A stretch of 64,000 nucleotides of DNA from Dasypus novemcinctus (Eukaryota; Chordata; Mammalia; Cingulata; Dasypodidae), in NCBI RefSeq assembly GCF_030445035.2, contig NC_092216.1:10851405-10915404 (forward strand). Reading direction: 5' to 3'. The translations under genes were made by a program, and so were the position numbers. A model generated the notes under the pieces. It saw only the letters and a program-made list of their open reading frames with translations. It was not told the origin of the DNA and ran no database searches. Shown here piece by piece: positions 35,567 to 46,088 of this stretch (positions are counted from its first letter, which is position 1; each line of letters starts with the position of its first letter).

Positions 35567-36305
35567 ACTGGAGGAAGCAAGATGGTCGCTGAGTGAACTT
35601 GCCTTGCGATCTCTCCTGGGAAGAATTGGCTGGGCGCAGCTGGAGGTTCTCCGAGGCGGGGCTTTTTCGGGATTTTTGCAGGGCAGGAAGTGTCTGGACA
35701 TCAATTTGGTGGAAAGGTAACGGAGAGGATTGGTCTATAAGATATAATTTGGGTTCTATTGCCCGGAGGTGAGACCCGCACACGGGTTCCTCCCTCTTGA
35801 GGGTGGGTGGAGCCGCGGTGCCGCGCAGCGGCTCAGCTTTTTGGTGGCTCTGCGGTGTTGGGGAGTTCGCGAGTCCCGGGTGGACTGTTGGTGGGTTGAT
35901 GCGATGGGTCGCCTTTGCGGATCGATTTGGGGAGATAGAAGGTGTTTTGTTGTGAAGCAGGGGAAATTTTTGATTGCGGACACAAATAATAGCGCTTCTG
36001 CCTGAAGCCCTGCCCCCACAAGCCCGGCTGCTGATCTGCAACCGAATTAGGCTGTAGGCAATAAAGGGACGTAATTGGGAAGTTGTTTCAGGGTGCGGCG
36101 AGGGAGGGGGACATGTCTGGAAGCCGATTAGGGAATATTTTGTGAAGCTTGGGAATTCTGGTTTTGGAATCTGTTTTTGGCGTCGGGGACCGGGCTTCGG
36201 ATCTGTGCCAGTAAAGTGTCTGCGGTGTAAAGGCGCCCTCAAGTGGCAGTGTTGTGGAAGCACAGGTTGGGAGCTGTCCAAAAGCTGAAGTGACGATATA
36301 CCCAC
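35567..36305 (-). other. Antisense reading frame in L1-A 5' UTR (ORF0-like position)
   Basis: An uninterrupted 250-codon frame runs on the minus strand from 36305 to 35553, just past the element's 5' end. It is rich in proline and serine. The same frame is open in L1-B (57254-56559), with shared text such as 'LHNKTPSISPNRSAK' here against 'LHNKTLSVSPNRSAK' there. It occupies the same region and strand as primate L1 ORF0, but I see no sequence kinship to that. A chance frame in GC-rich DNA is possible. Confidence 0.45.
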
Positions 36306-37647
36306 ATTAATGAGCCCTACTAAGTAAGTGAATTGCAGGGTTCAGACATAATATAGAGTTTGCGGATCTGACTTCCCCCATAGGGTGGCGCCCAGCTGTG
36401 GGGATCCCTGAGGGCTGTGTTACACTGAGGGGCTCCTAGGCTTCCTGTTGACCAGATTGGAGGTTGCCAGGTCTGAATCCCCTAAACTCTGGTGGCCCAC
36501 ACCCCAGAGAATCACACCTCTTGAGTCTTTAATATCTCAGATTTTCCACCCCTGAATCCATCACGCCCTGAGGTCCATCTGAGGTCCTTGAATGCCCTAG
36601 CCTTCAATGTTGGCGTTTTTTCTTTATCGTTTCATTTTGTTTTGTTTTTATTTTCATTTTGTCTTATTTTTTACTTTTTTTAATGTCCTGATTGCTAACA
36701 TCGCATTATCCCCTAGTCTTTTCTCACCGCATATCCCCCAAAGTCTATTTTTTATTCAGTTATTTAGGGTTTTTTTTGTGGTTGTTGTTGTGTATTTGGT
36801 GTTTTAATTGTGGTTCGTGTATATCTGTTTTTTTTTCTTTCCCCTACCTGTTCCCCACCCTTTGCCCACCCCCTTTTCCTTTCTTCCTTTCTTCTCTTCC
36901 CCCCCTTTTTTAAATTTTTAAATTTTTTTTCTTTTACTGTTTTCTCTCTCCCTCGTGTCCCTCATCTTCTACTTATTTTATTTTAACTCAATTATACAAT
37001 AGGTATGGCAGGAAACACCTCACATTTGCTGGGGTTTTCTCATCTTCCACTGCCTCATTTCTGTGTGAACTGATTTAGGCTGCCTACACTATCCTCTTTC
37101 CCCTACATCTTAATATCTGCCATCATCTACTGTCTCTCCTATATTCCACCTCCCACCTCCCTTTCTTTGATCCATGAAGTATCTAAGTCTTAATTTCTAA
37201 TACCTTTGTTTTGTTTTCTGTCTGTTATCCACTCTTGAAACTATTACCTTTCTTTTCTTTTTCCCTATCTCACAAAAACAATAGCTTTTTAGCTCATACC
37301 ATATTCCTCCCATATTCAATCATCTACCTCATAATAGGTACTCTACCTACTGCTATAACTCTACACAATTTACATGAATCTAACCTCCATCCTCCCAGAT
37401 CTCATATTCTTGCTTTGTTAACATATATCACCAATACTACTTTACACTTTTCCCTTGCTTACACAATTGCCTTTCCCCAGCATTAATACTTTCCTTTAAA
37501 GTGAACTTAACCAACAACAAGAAATTAGAATAAGAAGAACAAAGTGACAAAGAGAAGATATAACACTTATGCAAAAACAACAACAAATTAATCTCCAAGA
37601 GTAGACAAAGAAGCTAAGGAACTGATTAAATCTGTCAAGATTAAATA
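35567..37647 (+). promoter_or_regulatory. L1-A 5' UTR (internal promoter region)
   Basis: GC- and CpG-rich for the first 700 bp (for example 35630-35960), then pyrimidine-rich to about 37490, then a purine-rich leader to the ORF1 start. L1 5' UTRs carry an internal RNA polymerase II promoter; that it does so here is inferred from position. It matches the L1-B 5' UTR along its length. Confidence 0.8.
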
Positions 37648-38438
37648 ATGACCAGAAAGCAACAAAAATCTACACACCAAACCAGTAATCAGGAAAACAT
37701 GGCTGAATCCAATCAACAAACCAAAAATCAGGAAGGGGAGCAGAACTTTGCACAAGCAATGAAAGATTTCAGAACATTTATCAGCAACAAATTTGATGAA
37801 GTAATGAAAGAGGTTAACAACATGAAGACATCATTTGGAGGGGAAATTGCAGACATACGCAAAAAGATAACAGATATGATGTGAATGAACACCATAGTTC
37901 AAGAAATCAAAAATACACTTGCAGCAAATATCAGCAGACTAGAAGAGGCAGAGCAGAGAATTAGTGAGGTGGAAGACAGTACATCAGAAATCAAACAGAT
38001 AGTAGAAGGGGTCGATAAAAAGATAGAAAAAATCCAGCTAGGACTTAGGGATCTGAATGACAATGCAAAACGCTGAAACATACGTATTATAGGCATTCCA
38101 GAAGGAGAAGAGATGGGAAAGGAGTCAGAAGGAGTGTTGCAGGAAATAATGGCTGAAAACTTCCCAAACCTACTGAAAGAGACAGATGTACATATCTAAG
38201 AAGCACAGCACACTCCACTAGTCATAAACCCCAACAGGCCCACCCCAAGACATATACTTGTCAAATTATCCAATGCTCCAGACAAAGAGAAAATCCTAAA
38301 AGCAGCAAGAGAAAAGAAAACCATCACATACAAGGGAAGCTCCATAAGATTAAGTGCTGATTTCTCATCTGAAACCATGGAGGCAAGAAGGCAGTGGTAT
38401 GATATAGTCAAGGTACTAAAGGAAAAAAAATTCCAACC

Positions 38439-38453
38439 AAGAATACTCTATCC
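38439..38453 (+). repeat. Target-site duplication, left copy (DAS SINE)
   Basis: AAGAATACTCTATCC, identical to 38826-38840. Confidence 0.95.
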
Positions 38454-38825
38454 TTGGGAAACGGACTTTGGCCCAGTGGTTAGGGCGTCCATCTACCATA
38501 TGGGAGGTCCGCGGTTCAAACCCCAGGCCTCCTTGACCCGTGTGGAGCTGGCCATGCACAGTGCTGATGCGCGCAAGGAGTGCTGTGCCACGCAAGGGTG
38601 TCCCCTGCGTGGGGGAGCCCCACACGCAAGGAGTGCGCCCGTGAGGAAAGCCGCCCAGCGTGAAAAGAAAGTGCAGCCTGCCCAGGAATGGCGCTGCCCA
38701 CACTTCCCATGCCGCTGACAACAGAAGCAGACAAAGAAACAAGACACAGCAAATAGACACAGAGAACAGACAACCAGGGGAGGGGGGCGGATTTAAATAA
38801 ATAAATAAATCTTTAAAAAAAAAAA
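38454..38825 (+). mobile_element. DAS-type tRNA-derived SINE
   Basis: A 372-bp SINE in ORF1 of L1-A. It has an A-box TGGCCCAGTGG at 38469-38479 and a B-box GGTTCAAACCC at 38513-38523, the internal RNA polymerase III promoter of a tRNA-like head, then a CG-rich body and a TAAA-repeat and A-tail (from about 38790). This family is an armadillo-lineage SINE (DAS, tRNA-Ala-derived as I recall), and it is the main evidence for the host. The perfect 15-bp duplications show a clean retrotransposition and few mutations show that it is young. Confidence 0.95.
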
Positions 38826-38840
38826 AAGAATACTCTATCC
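38826..38840 (+). repeat. Target-site duplication, right copy (DAS SINE)
   Basis: AAGAATACTCTATCC, identical to 38439-38453; the first A residues merge with the SINE A-tail. Confidence 0.95.
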
Positions 38841-39088
38841 AGCTAACCTAACATTCAAACATGATGGAGAGTTCAAAATATTCACAGACAAACAGAAACT
38901 GAAAGAGTATACCAACAAGAAACCTTCCCGTCAAGAAATTCTAAAGGGAGTTCTTCAGGAAGAAAGGAAAAAACAGGACAGGCAAAGTTGGAGGACAGTA
39001 TAAGAGCAACAGCAACAATAGAAAAAAGACAAAAAGAGAAGGGAAAAAAATACAAACAAGAAATGACAAACACAAATCCAATCAAAAT

Positions 39089-42000
39089 ATGGCTAACACA
39101 AAAAATTCCTTGAAATTAATAACTTTGAATGTCAACAGATTAAACTCACCTATCAAAAGATTCAGACTGGGACATTGGATAAGGAAATATGACCCATCTG
39201 TATGCTGTCTACAAGAGACACATCTTAGACCCAGAGACGCATGGAGATTGAAAGTGAATGGCTGGAAAACCATCATACAACCAAACAATAACGAAAAAAA
39301 GGCAGGGGTAGCTATATTAATATCAGACAAAATAGACTTTAAATGTGAAACAATTGTGAGAGACAAAGAAGGATACTACATTTTAGTGAAAGGGACAAAC
39401 TGTCAAGAAGATCGAACAATCATAAATATTTATGCTCCTAACAAGGGCGCCTCTAAATACGTGAGGCAAATGCTGGAAAAATTAAGTGAAACAATAGATG
39501 CATCTACAATCATAGTGGGGGATTTTAATACACCACTATCAACTCTGGACAGAACATCTCAAAAGAGAATCACTAAAGAAACAAAACATTTGAACAGTAT
39601 ATTAGAGGAGCTGGAACTAATAGACATATATAGAGCATTACACCCAAACACAGCAGGATATACAGTTTTCTCAAGTGCACATGGATCATTCTCCAAGATA
39701 GACCATATGCTAGGCCACAAAGAAAGGCTGAATGAATTCAGAAAGATTGAAATCATACAAAACAATATCTCTGACCACAGTGGAGACAAGCTGGAAATTT
39801 GCAAGGGACAGAAGCCCAGGTTTCACACCAAGATTTGGAAATTAAACAGCACACTCATAGAAAAACAGTGGGTCAAAGAGGAAATCTCAAAAGAAATCAA
39901 TGACTACCTTGAATCAAATGATAATGATAACACAACATACCAAAATTTATGGGATGCAGCAAAAGCAGTACTGAGAGGGAAATTTATAGCCATAAATTCA
40001 TATATCAAAAAAGAAGAGAGAGGGAAAAGTGAAGAACTAAATGCACATTTGAAGGAATTAGAAAAACAACAACAAAGTAACCCAACAGGAAGAAGAAGGA
40101 AGGAAATAACAAAGATAAGAGCAGAACTAAATGAAATAGAAAATAAGAAAGCACTTGAAAAGATAAACAAGACCAAGAGCTGGTTTTTAGAGAAGATCAA
40201 CAAAATTGACAAACCTTTAGCGAGACTAACAAAGAAAAAAAGAGAGAAGATGCAAATACACAAAATAAGAAATGAGAAAGGCGATATCACCACTGACCCC
40301 ACAGAAATAAAGACTATCATAAGAGGATACTTTGAAAAACTATATTCCAAAAAAATGACAATTTAGAGGAAATGGACAAATTCCTAGAAACACATAAGCA
40401 GCCCGTATTGACAAAAGAAGAAATTGATGATCTTAACAAACCAATCACAAGCAGAGAGATAGAATCAGTCATTAAAAATCTCCCAACTAAGAAGAGCCCA
40501 GGGCCAGACGGCTTCACAGGTGAATTTTACAAAACATTCCGGAAAGAACTAACACCAATCCTGCTGAAACTATTAAAAAAAATCAAAACAGAAAGAACAT
40601 TGCTGAATTCCTTCTAGATGCCAATAGGACCCTAGTACCAAAGCCAAACAAAGACACCACAAGAAAGGAAAATTACAGACCAATTTCTCTAATGAACTTA
40701 GATGCAAAAATACTTAACAAAATACTTGCTAACCATATTCAACAACACATTAAACGAATTATACACCACCGCCAAGTGGGATTCATCCCAGGTATGCAAG
40801 GATGGTTCAACATAAGAAAATCAATCAATGTAATACACCATATAAACAGAATGAGGGAAAAAAAATCACATGACTATATCTATAGATGCAGAAAAAGCAT
40901 TTGAAAAAATACAGCACCCTTTCTTGATAAAAACACTCTAAAAGATTGGAATACAAGGAAATTTTTTGAACATGATAAAGAGTATATACGAAAACCTAAA
41001 GCCAACATTGTTTACTATGGAGAAATCCTAGAATCCTTCCCTCTAAACTCAGGAACAAGACAAGGATGCCCATTGTCTCCGCTCCTATTTAACATTGTCT
41101 TGGAAGTACTTGCTCGAGCACTGAGGCAAGAACCAGATATAAAAGGCATTCAAATTGGAAAGGAAGAAGTCAAAATTTCATTATTTGCAGATGACATGAT
41201 CCTATACATAGAAAACCCTGAGAGATCTACAACAAAGCTTCTAGAACTCATAAATGAGTTTAGTGAAGTCGCAGGTTATAAGATCAATGCGCAAAAATCA
41301 GTAGCATTTCTGTACACCAATAATGAGCAAGATCAGGAGGAAATCAAGAAACAAATACCATTCACAATAGTAAATAAAAAAATCAAATACTTAGGAATAA
41401 ATTTAACTAAAGAGGTAAAAAATTTATACACCGAGAACTATACAAGACTGTTCAAGGAAATCAAAGAAGACCTAAATAAATGGAAGAATATTCCTTGTTC
41501 ATGGATAGGAAGACTGACTATTATTAAGATGTCTATCCTACCAAAACTGATCTACACATTCAATGCAATCCCAATAAAAATCAACACAGCCTTCTTTAAG
41601 GAAGTAGAAAAACTAACTATGAAATTTATTTGGAAAGGAAAGAGACCCCAAATAGCCAAAGACATACTGAAAAAGAAAAACGAAATTGGAGGAATCACAC
41701 TACCTGACTTCAAAACATACTACAAAACTACAGTAGTGAAAACAGCATGGTATTGGCATAAGGAGAGACACACAGACCAATGGAATTGAATTGAAAGCTC
41801 TGATATAGAACCTCACATATATAGCCACATAATATTCGATAAAGCCACCAAACCCTCTCAATTGAGACAGAATGGCCGATTCAACAAATGGTGTCTGGAG
41901 AACTGGATAGCCATATGTAGAAGAATGAAAGAGGATTACCATCTCACACCTTATACAAAGATCAACTCAAGATGGATCAAAGACCTAAATATAAGAGCCA

Positions 42001-42906
42001 AGACCATAAAAACCTTAGAAAGCAGTGTAGGGAAACATCTACAGGACCTTGTAATAGGAAATGGATTCATGAATATCACACCGAAAGCACGAGCAACAAT
42101 AGAACTAATAGATAAATGGGACTTCCTCAAAATTAAAGCCTTCTGCACCTCAAAGGAGTTTGTCAAGAAAGTAAAAAGGGAGCCCACACAGTGGGAGAAA
42201 ATATTTGGCAACCATATATCTGATAAGAAACTTATAACTTGCATATATAAAGAACTCCTATATCTTGAAAATAAAAAGATAAACAACCCATTTAAAAAAT
42301 GGGAAAAAGATTTAAACAGACACTTCTCCAAAGAAGAAATACAAATGGCTAAAAAGCACATGAAAAAATGCTCCAAATCTTTAGCTATCAGGGAAACGCA
42401 AATCAAAATTACAATGAGATAACATCTTACTCTCATAAGATTGGCAGCTATAAAAAAAACAGAAGAATATAAATGCTGGAGAGGATGTGAAGAAAGGGGA
42501 ACACTCATCCACTGCTGGTAGGAATGCAGAAGGATCCAACCATTCTGGAGGACAGTATGGCGGTTTCTCAAAAAACTAGCCATAGATTTGCCATATGACC
42601 CAAGCAATACCACTGCTGGGTATATACCCATCAGAACTGAAAACAAGGACACAAACTGATATATGTACACCAATGTTCATAGCAGCATTGTTCACTATTG
42701 CCAAAAGTTGGAATCACCCTAAATGCCCATCAACAGATGAGTGGATCAATAAAATATGGTATATACATACAATAGAATACTACTTGGCTGTAAGAACAAA
42801 TACACTACAAACACATGTGATAACCTGGATGAATCTTGAGAACCTTATGTTGAGTGAAGCAACCCAGGCATTGAAGGATAAATACTACATGACCTCAATG
42901 ATATGA
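39089..42906 (+). pseudogene. L1-A ORF2 (broken)
   Basis: The first 425 codons are open (39089-40366) and hold the endonuclease, with its key blocks [16 protein letters not shown] and ISDHSG intact. A frameshift near 40350 ends that frame. The reverse transcriptase follows in pieces: [12 protein letters not shown] at about 40500, [14 protein letters not shown] at about 40780, and the catalytic FADDM at 41184-41198. An in-frame TGA at 41787-41789 falls before the C-terminal domain. The cysteine motif there is cut by TAG at 42519-42521. The normal end is TGA at 42904-42906. Confidence 0.95.
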
Positions 42907-45660
42907 AATAAGCAAGCTGCCTCAGAGAGCAAGAAACTGAATGATAGGCTTACAGGAAATCTGGGCATGGAGGAAGGAAGTGAACCGACATCTGCAGGGG
43001 TGGAATTTATGATGAGCTGGTGGTAAGTATGAACACAAAGAAGAGATAAAATGGGGGCAAAGGGTTGCCTTTGGGAGGGGCTTTGCAGGTTTGAGGGTGG
43101 CTGTGGATGGGCTGATGGGTAATATTGCCCAAAAGTGGGGGGAGGTAGGGTAGCACATGAACATAGAAGAGTGTCAGGTGTTGGTGGAGAGTAAAATGCC
43201 AAGAAAATCATATCAAAATATAATTAAGAGGGTTACCTGTTTAGAATCCTCGGAGGGCATGGTCCGATGCGGGACGGGCTCCTGGGGAATGTCTGAATGC
43301 TCATTTTGCCAGAGTGGGTGGCACCATTGGCTAGAGACCCAAGTAGTGAGAGTGGGGGTGGACCCACATCCTGGGGAGGACTAATGCCATCAAATAGAGG
43401 GAACTGTATCTCTCGAGAGAAAGGGTGGCTCCTAGGGCATTGGGGCAGTTGAGCAAGTTAGGCCCTGAACACTATTCCAACTATCTGTGGACGTAGCTCC
43501 TCAGGAAACAGAGGTTGGCTGTCACTGCGGGCACCAAGGTGGATGGGAAAATGGATGTTAAATGTGTGGAACCAAGGTAAATGGAGGGTAAGAGAGGAGT
43601 TTCACGAGAGTACACAAGGATGGATATAAAACATGTAATATTACACCATAACATATAGGAGACGACAGACTGATAATGTAAACCATAATGTAAAACATAG
43701 GATAACTAAAAAATTAGAAAACTGTGTATCCTAAAGTATGCACCACAATGTAAGCACAGATGTCACCTTGTTTGAAAGCTATTGTCTCAGACTCTGTACA
43801 TCACTTTAAGTAAAAATGATGTGAATAGGGTGTAAGAGTATCGCTGTGGAAAGGAAAAGGTTTTGTGATGGATGTGTGGGAGTGCTATATATTATATATA
43901 TGAATTGCTGTGGTCTAGGGCTCTTGTTCAGAGAAGTTCAATAATTAGGGAAAAAAAAGAAAAAGAAAAAGATAGGATGTAGAATTTTTTCCAAGTCAAC
44001 ACGTATTCTATATCTAACCTTTAAACCCATCGCTATATGCCATTTTGCTAGTAAGGGATCCTGACATTATATTGGGCTTCAATTTTCAGGAAGTTCTGGA
44101 TCACAGAGTGGTTCAACAATGGCAACAGAGGAATACTGGTATAGGATACTATTGACAGGTGATATATGGCTGACAGGGAGCTATACAGGACATATGTCCA
44201 GGGTGCATGGCAATGTTTGGATATACCCATAGTGGCAACAATTAAAAACTAAACCTGGGGGGGTACTGGGTTCCTGGCTGGTGGTACTCTGTTTTGGTCC
44301 CTAGGGGAGCAGCGACAGTCTCCCAGGTGCAGCGGCAAGGACCGGGAAGGAATGAGGGTCCAACAGTGAGCCCCTGATACTAATGACTATGCTTGTGAGC
44401 TGATATGCCTGAAATAAGAACAAGGCCTAGAGCAGCATTGTGCCTGGGAATTTCCTCCTGACAGCCTTCATGTTGCTCAAATGTGGCCAGTCTCGAAGCC
44501 AAACTCAGCATGTAAATGCAATGCCTTCCCCCCAGCGTGGGACATGACACCTGGGGATGAGCCTCCCTGGCACTGAGGGATCACTATCAACTACCAACTG
44601 ATAATACAACTGGAAAATGACCTTGAATGGAAGGTTCAATGCGGATCAGCAGAATATCCCTGTCTACCTAAAATAACATGACTTTAAAATGCTGTTTGAC
44701 CTAATCTAAGGGGGAAATGGAAAGGAGAAATGAGTTTATACAGCTACGAGTCTCTAAAACAGAGTCTGGAGGCTGTCAGAAGGATTGCCCTATGCACAAC
44801 TGAGCAGAGTCTAAGAGACAGATAAAGTAGATACAACCCCCAGGTATTGGTTCCTTTGAGGGCTAAAGAGACCCATGGGTGCTATGGTAATGGCAGATGG
44901 GGTTTAACTGCCATGTCAGATGGCCCTTCTTTGGAGCTGGTGTTTATGCGTGATGAATCTGGACTCAGATGGGATCTCTCTTCATAAGACTTTCATGCTA
45001 CTGTGCTGGAGTTGTACTTGGTGTTGGGGTTTAAGATATATTTAGGGGATCTGAATCTCTGGACTGACAATGTGATAGCCAGGCCCTGAAACTCAACAGA
45101 CTCCAGCACCTACAATCTGATTTATTGGACTCACCTCACTTAGCTAAGATGGAGTTGAAGAAGGACAACCACCACACCATGGAGCCTAGAGTGCCTACAA
45201 CTGAAAGCGGGAGGATTGCATCCAGTATCCATGTGGAATCTGAGCCTCCTCTTGACATAGAGGTGCAATGGACACAACCAATCCAATGTCCACAGAGAAA
45301 AGGTGGCATTGGAGTGGGAAAAGTGGACATGGTGGCTAATGGGTATGGGGAATGGCAGGAAGAGACGAGATGTGGAGGCGTCTTTGGGACTTGGAGCTGC
45401 CCTGGATGGTGCTTCAGGGGCAATCACCAGACATTGTAAATCCTCACAGGGCGCACTGGATGGAATGGCGGAGAGTATGGGCCATGATGTGGACCATTGA
45501 CCATGAGGTGCAGAGGTGCCCAGAGATGTACTTACCAAATGCAATGGATGTGTCATGATGATGGGAATGAGTGTTGCTGGGGGGGGAGTGGTGGGGTGGT
45601 GGTGGTGGGGTTGAATGGATCCTCATATATATTTTTTTAATGTAATATTTTTACAAAATC
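42907..45660 (+). repeat. L1-A 3' UTR, unusually long (about 2.75 kb)
   Basis: No reading frame of note. Landmarks are a polypurine tract with AAAGAAAAAG at 43946-43972, a 'CCTTCCCCCCAGCGTGGGAC' segment near 44523 and a G-rich tract at 45579-45610. Much longer than a typical primate L1 3' UTR of about 0.5 kb. Pieces of this UTR recur at 2823-3715, 3716-5775, 18880-19985, 23331-23880 and 53080-53620. Confidence 0.85.
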
Positions 45661-45663
45661 AAT

Positions 45664-45678
45664 AAAAAAAAAAAAAAA
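45664..45678 (+). terminator. L1-A poly(A) tail with AATAAA signal
   Basis: AATAAAA at 45660-45666 leads straight into a run of A. The signal merges with the tail, as is usual for L1 insertions. Confidence 0.85.
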
Positions 45679-45684
45679 GGAAAT
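45676..45684 (+). repeat. L1-A target-site duplication, right copy (candidate)
   Basis: AAAGGAAAT, matching 35558-35566; the leading A residues cannot be told apart from the tail. Confidence 0.65.
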
Positions 45685-45979
45685 CCCAAGTTTGACTCCT
45701 TGGAATCTTCATGTTATCTAGTACACAAAGAATACAGCTTAAATAATGGATGCCACTATGTGTACCAACCACAAATTAGATGCAAGTATTCCCATTAGCC
45801 CAAATAAGATATGACCACAGTAAATATTTTTAAATTCTTGCAGAAATGTAGTATCTGAAATACACATATTGTGACCAAAGTAATACAAATTAACAGAAGA
45901 AAAGAAAAAGCTGTCATACATTCTTTATAATTTTGTATATTTGTGTTGCAGTAATTATATTAGGCAAGAAAGAATAATT

Positions 45980-46088
45980 CGGGGACAACTTACTAAATGC
46001 TTATTAAAATTATTTCTATAGGAAAAACACACATCTGTGAGGTTTTCATTGTTATAACATTCAGTAAAACCGTCTGGGCATTTATATG
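45980..46088 (-). pseudogene. MBTPS2: MBTPS2 relic, exon C
   Basis: The acceptor TTTTTTCAG precedes CATATAAATG at 46088. With the single G carried from exon B it reads [20 protein letters not shown], then [12 protein letters not shown], matching the cysteine-containing lumenal loop of S2P. The 3' end has drifted: the last codons (VSCPR) are only loosely alike and the donor is not clear, with a GTAAGT at 45988-45993 as a possible alternative. The length is about 109 bp against about 116 expected. Confidence 0.9.

Larger units (their letters stand above)
37648..39003 (+). pseudogene. L1-A ORF1 (broken, SINE-interrupted)
   Basis: ORF1p is the L1 RNA-binding trimer with a coiled coil, an RRM and a C-terminal domain. 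The start is ATG at 37648 (MTRKQQKSTHQTSNQENMAE), as in L1-B. Stops: TGA at 37882-37884 (after DMM), a TGA near 38074 where L1-B has TCA, and TAA near 38197. A DAS SINE splits the frame at 38454-38825. The final text ends DRQSWRTV and TAA at 39001-39003. Confidence 0.92.
35567..45678 (+). mobile_element. Full-length LINE-1 (L1-A), 10.1 kb, inactive
   Basis: 5' UTR (35567-37647), ORF1 (37648-39003), ORF2 (39089-42906), long 3' UTR (42907-45660) and A-tail (45664-45678). It begins near GGAAGCAAGATGGTCGCTGA. It lies in an intron of the MBTPS2 relic, antisense to that gene. ORF1 has at least three stops and a DAS SINE insertion; ORF2 has several frameshifts and stops. By eye it is closely similar to L1-B, so both belong to a fairly recent lineage. 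Confidence 0.95.

Noticed and set aside
38469..38523. tRNA gene suggested by A- and B-boxes
   Set aside because: No cloverleaf with a proper acceptor stem. It is the head of a SINE with target-site duplications and an A-tail.
41951..42673. 240-codon minus-strand frame rich in hydrophobic residues
   Set aside because: Exact shadow of the L1-A ORF2 C-terminal domain, with a counterpart at 62716-63285 in L1-B.
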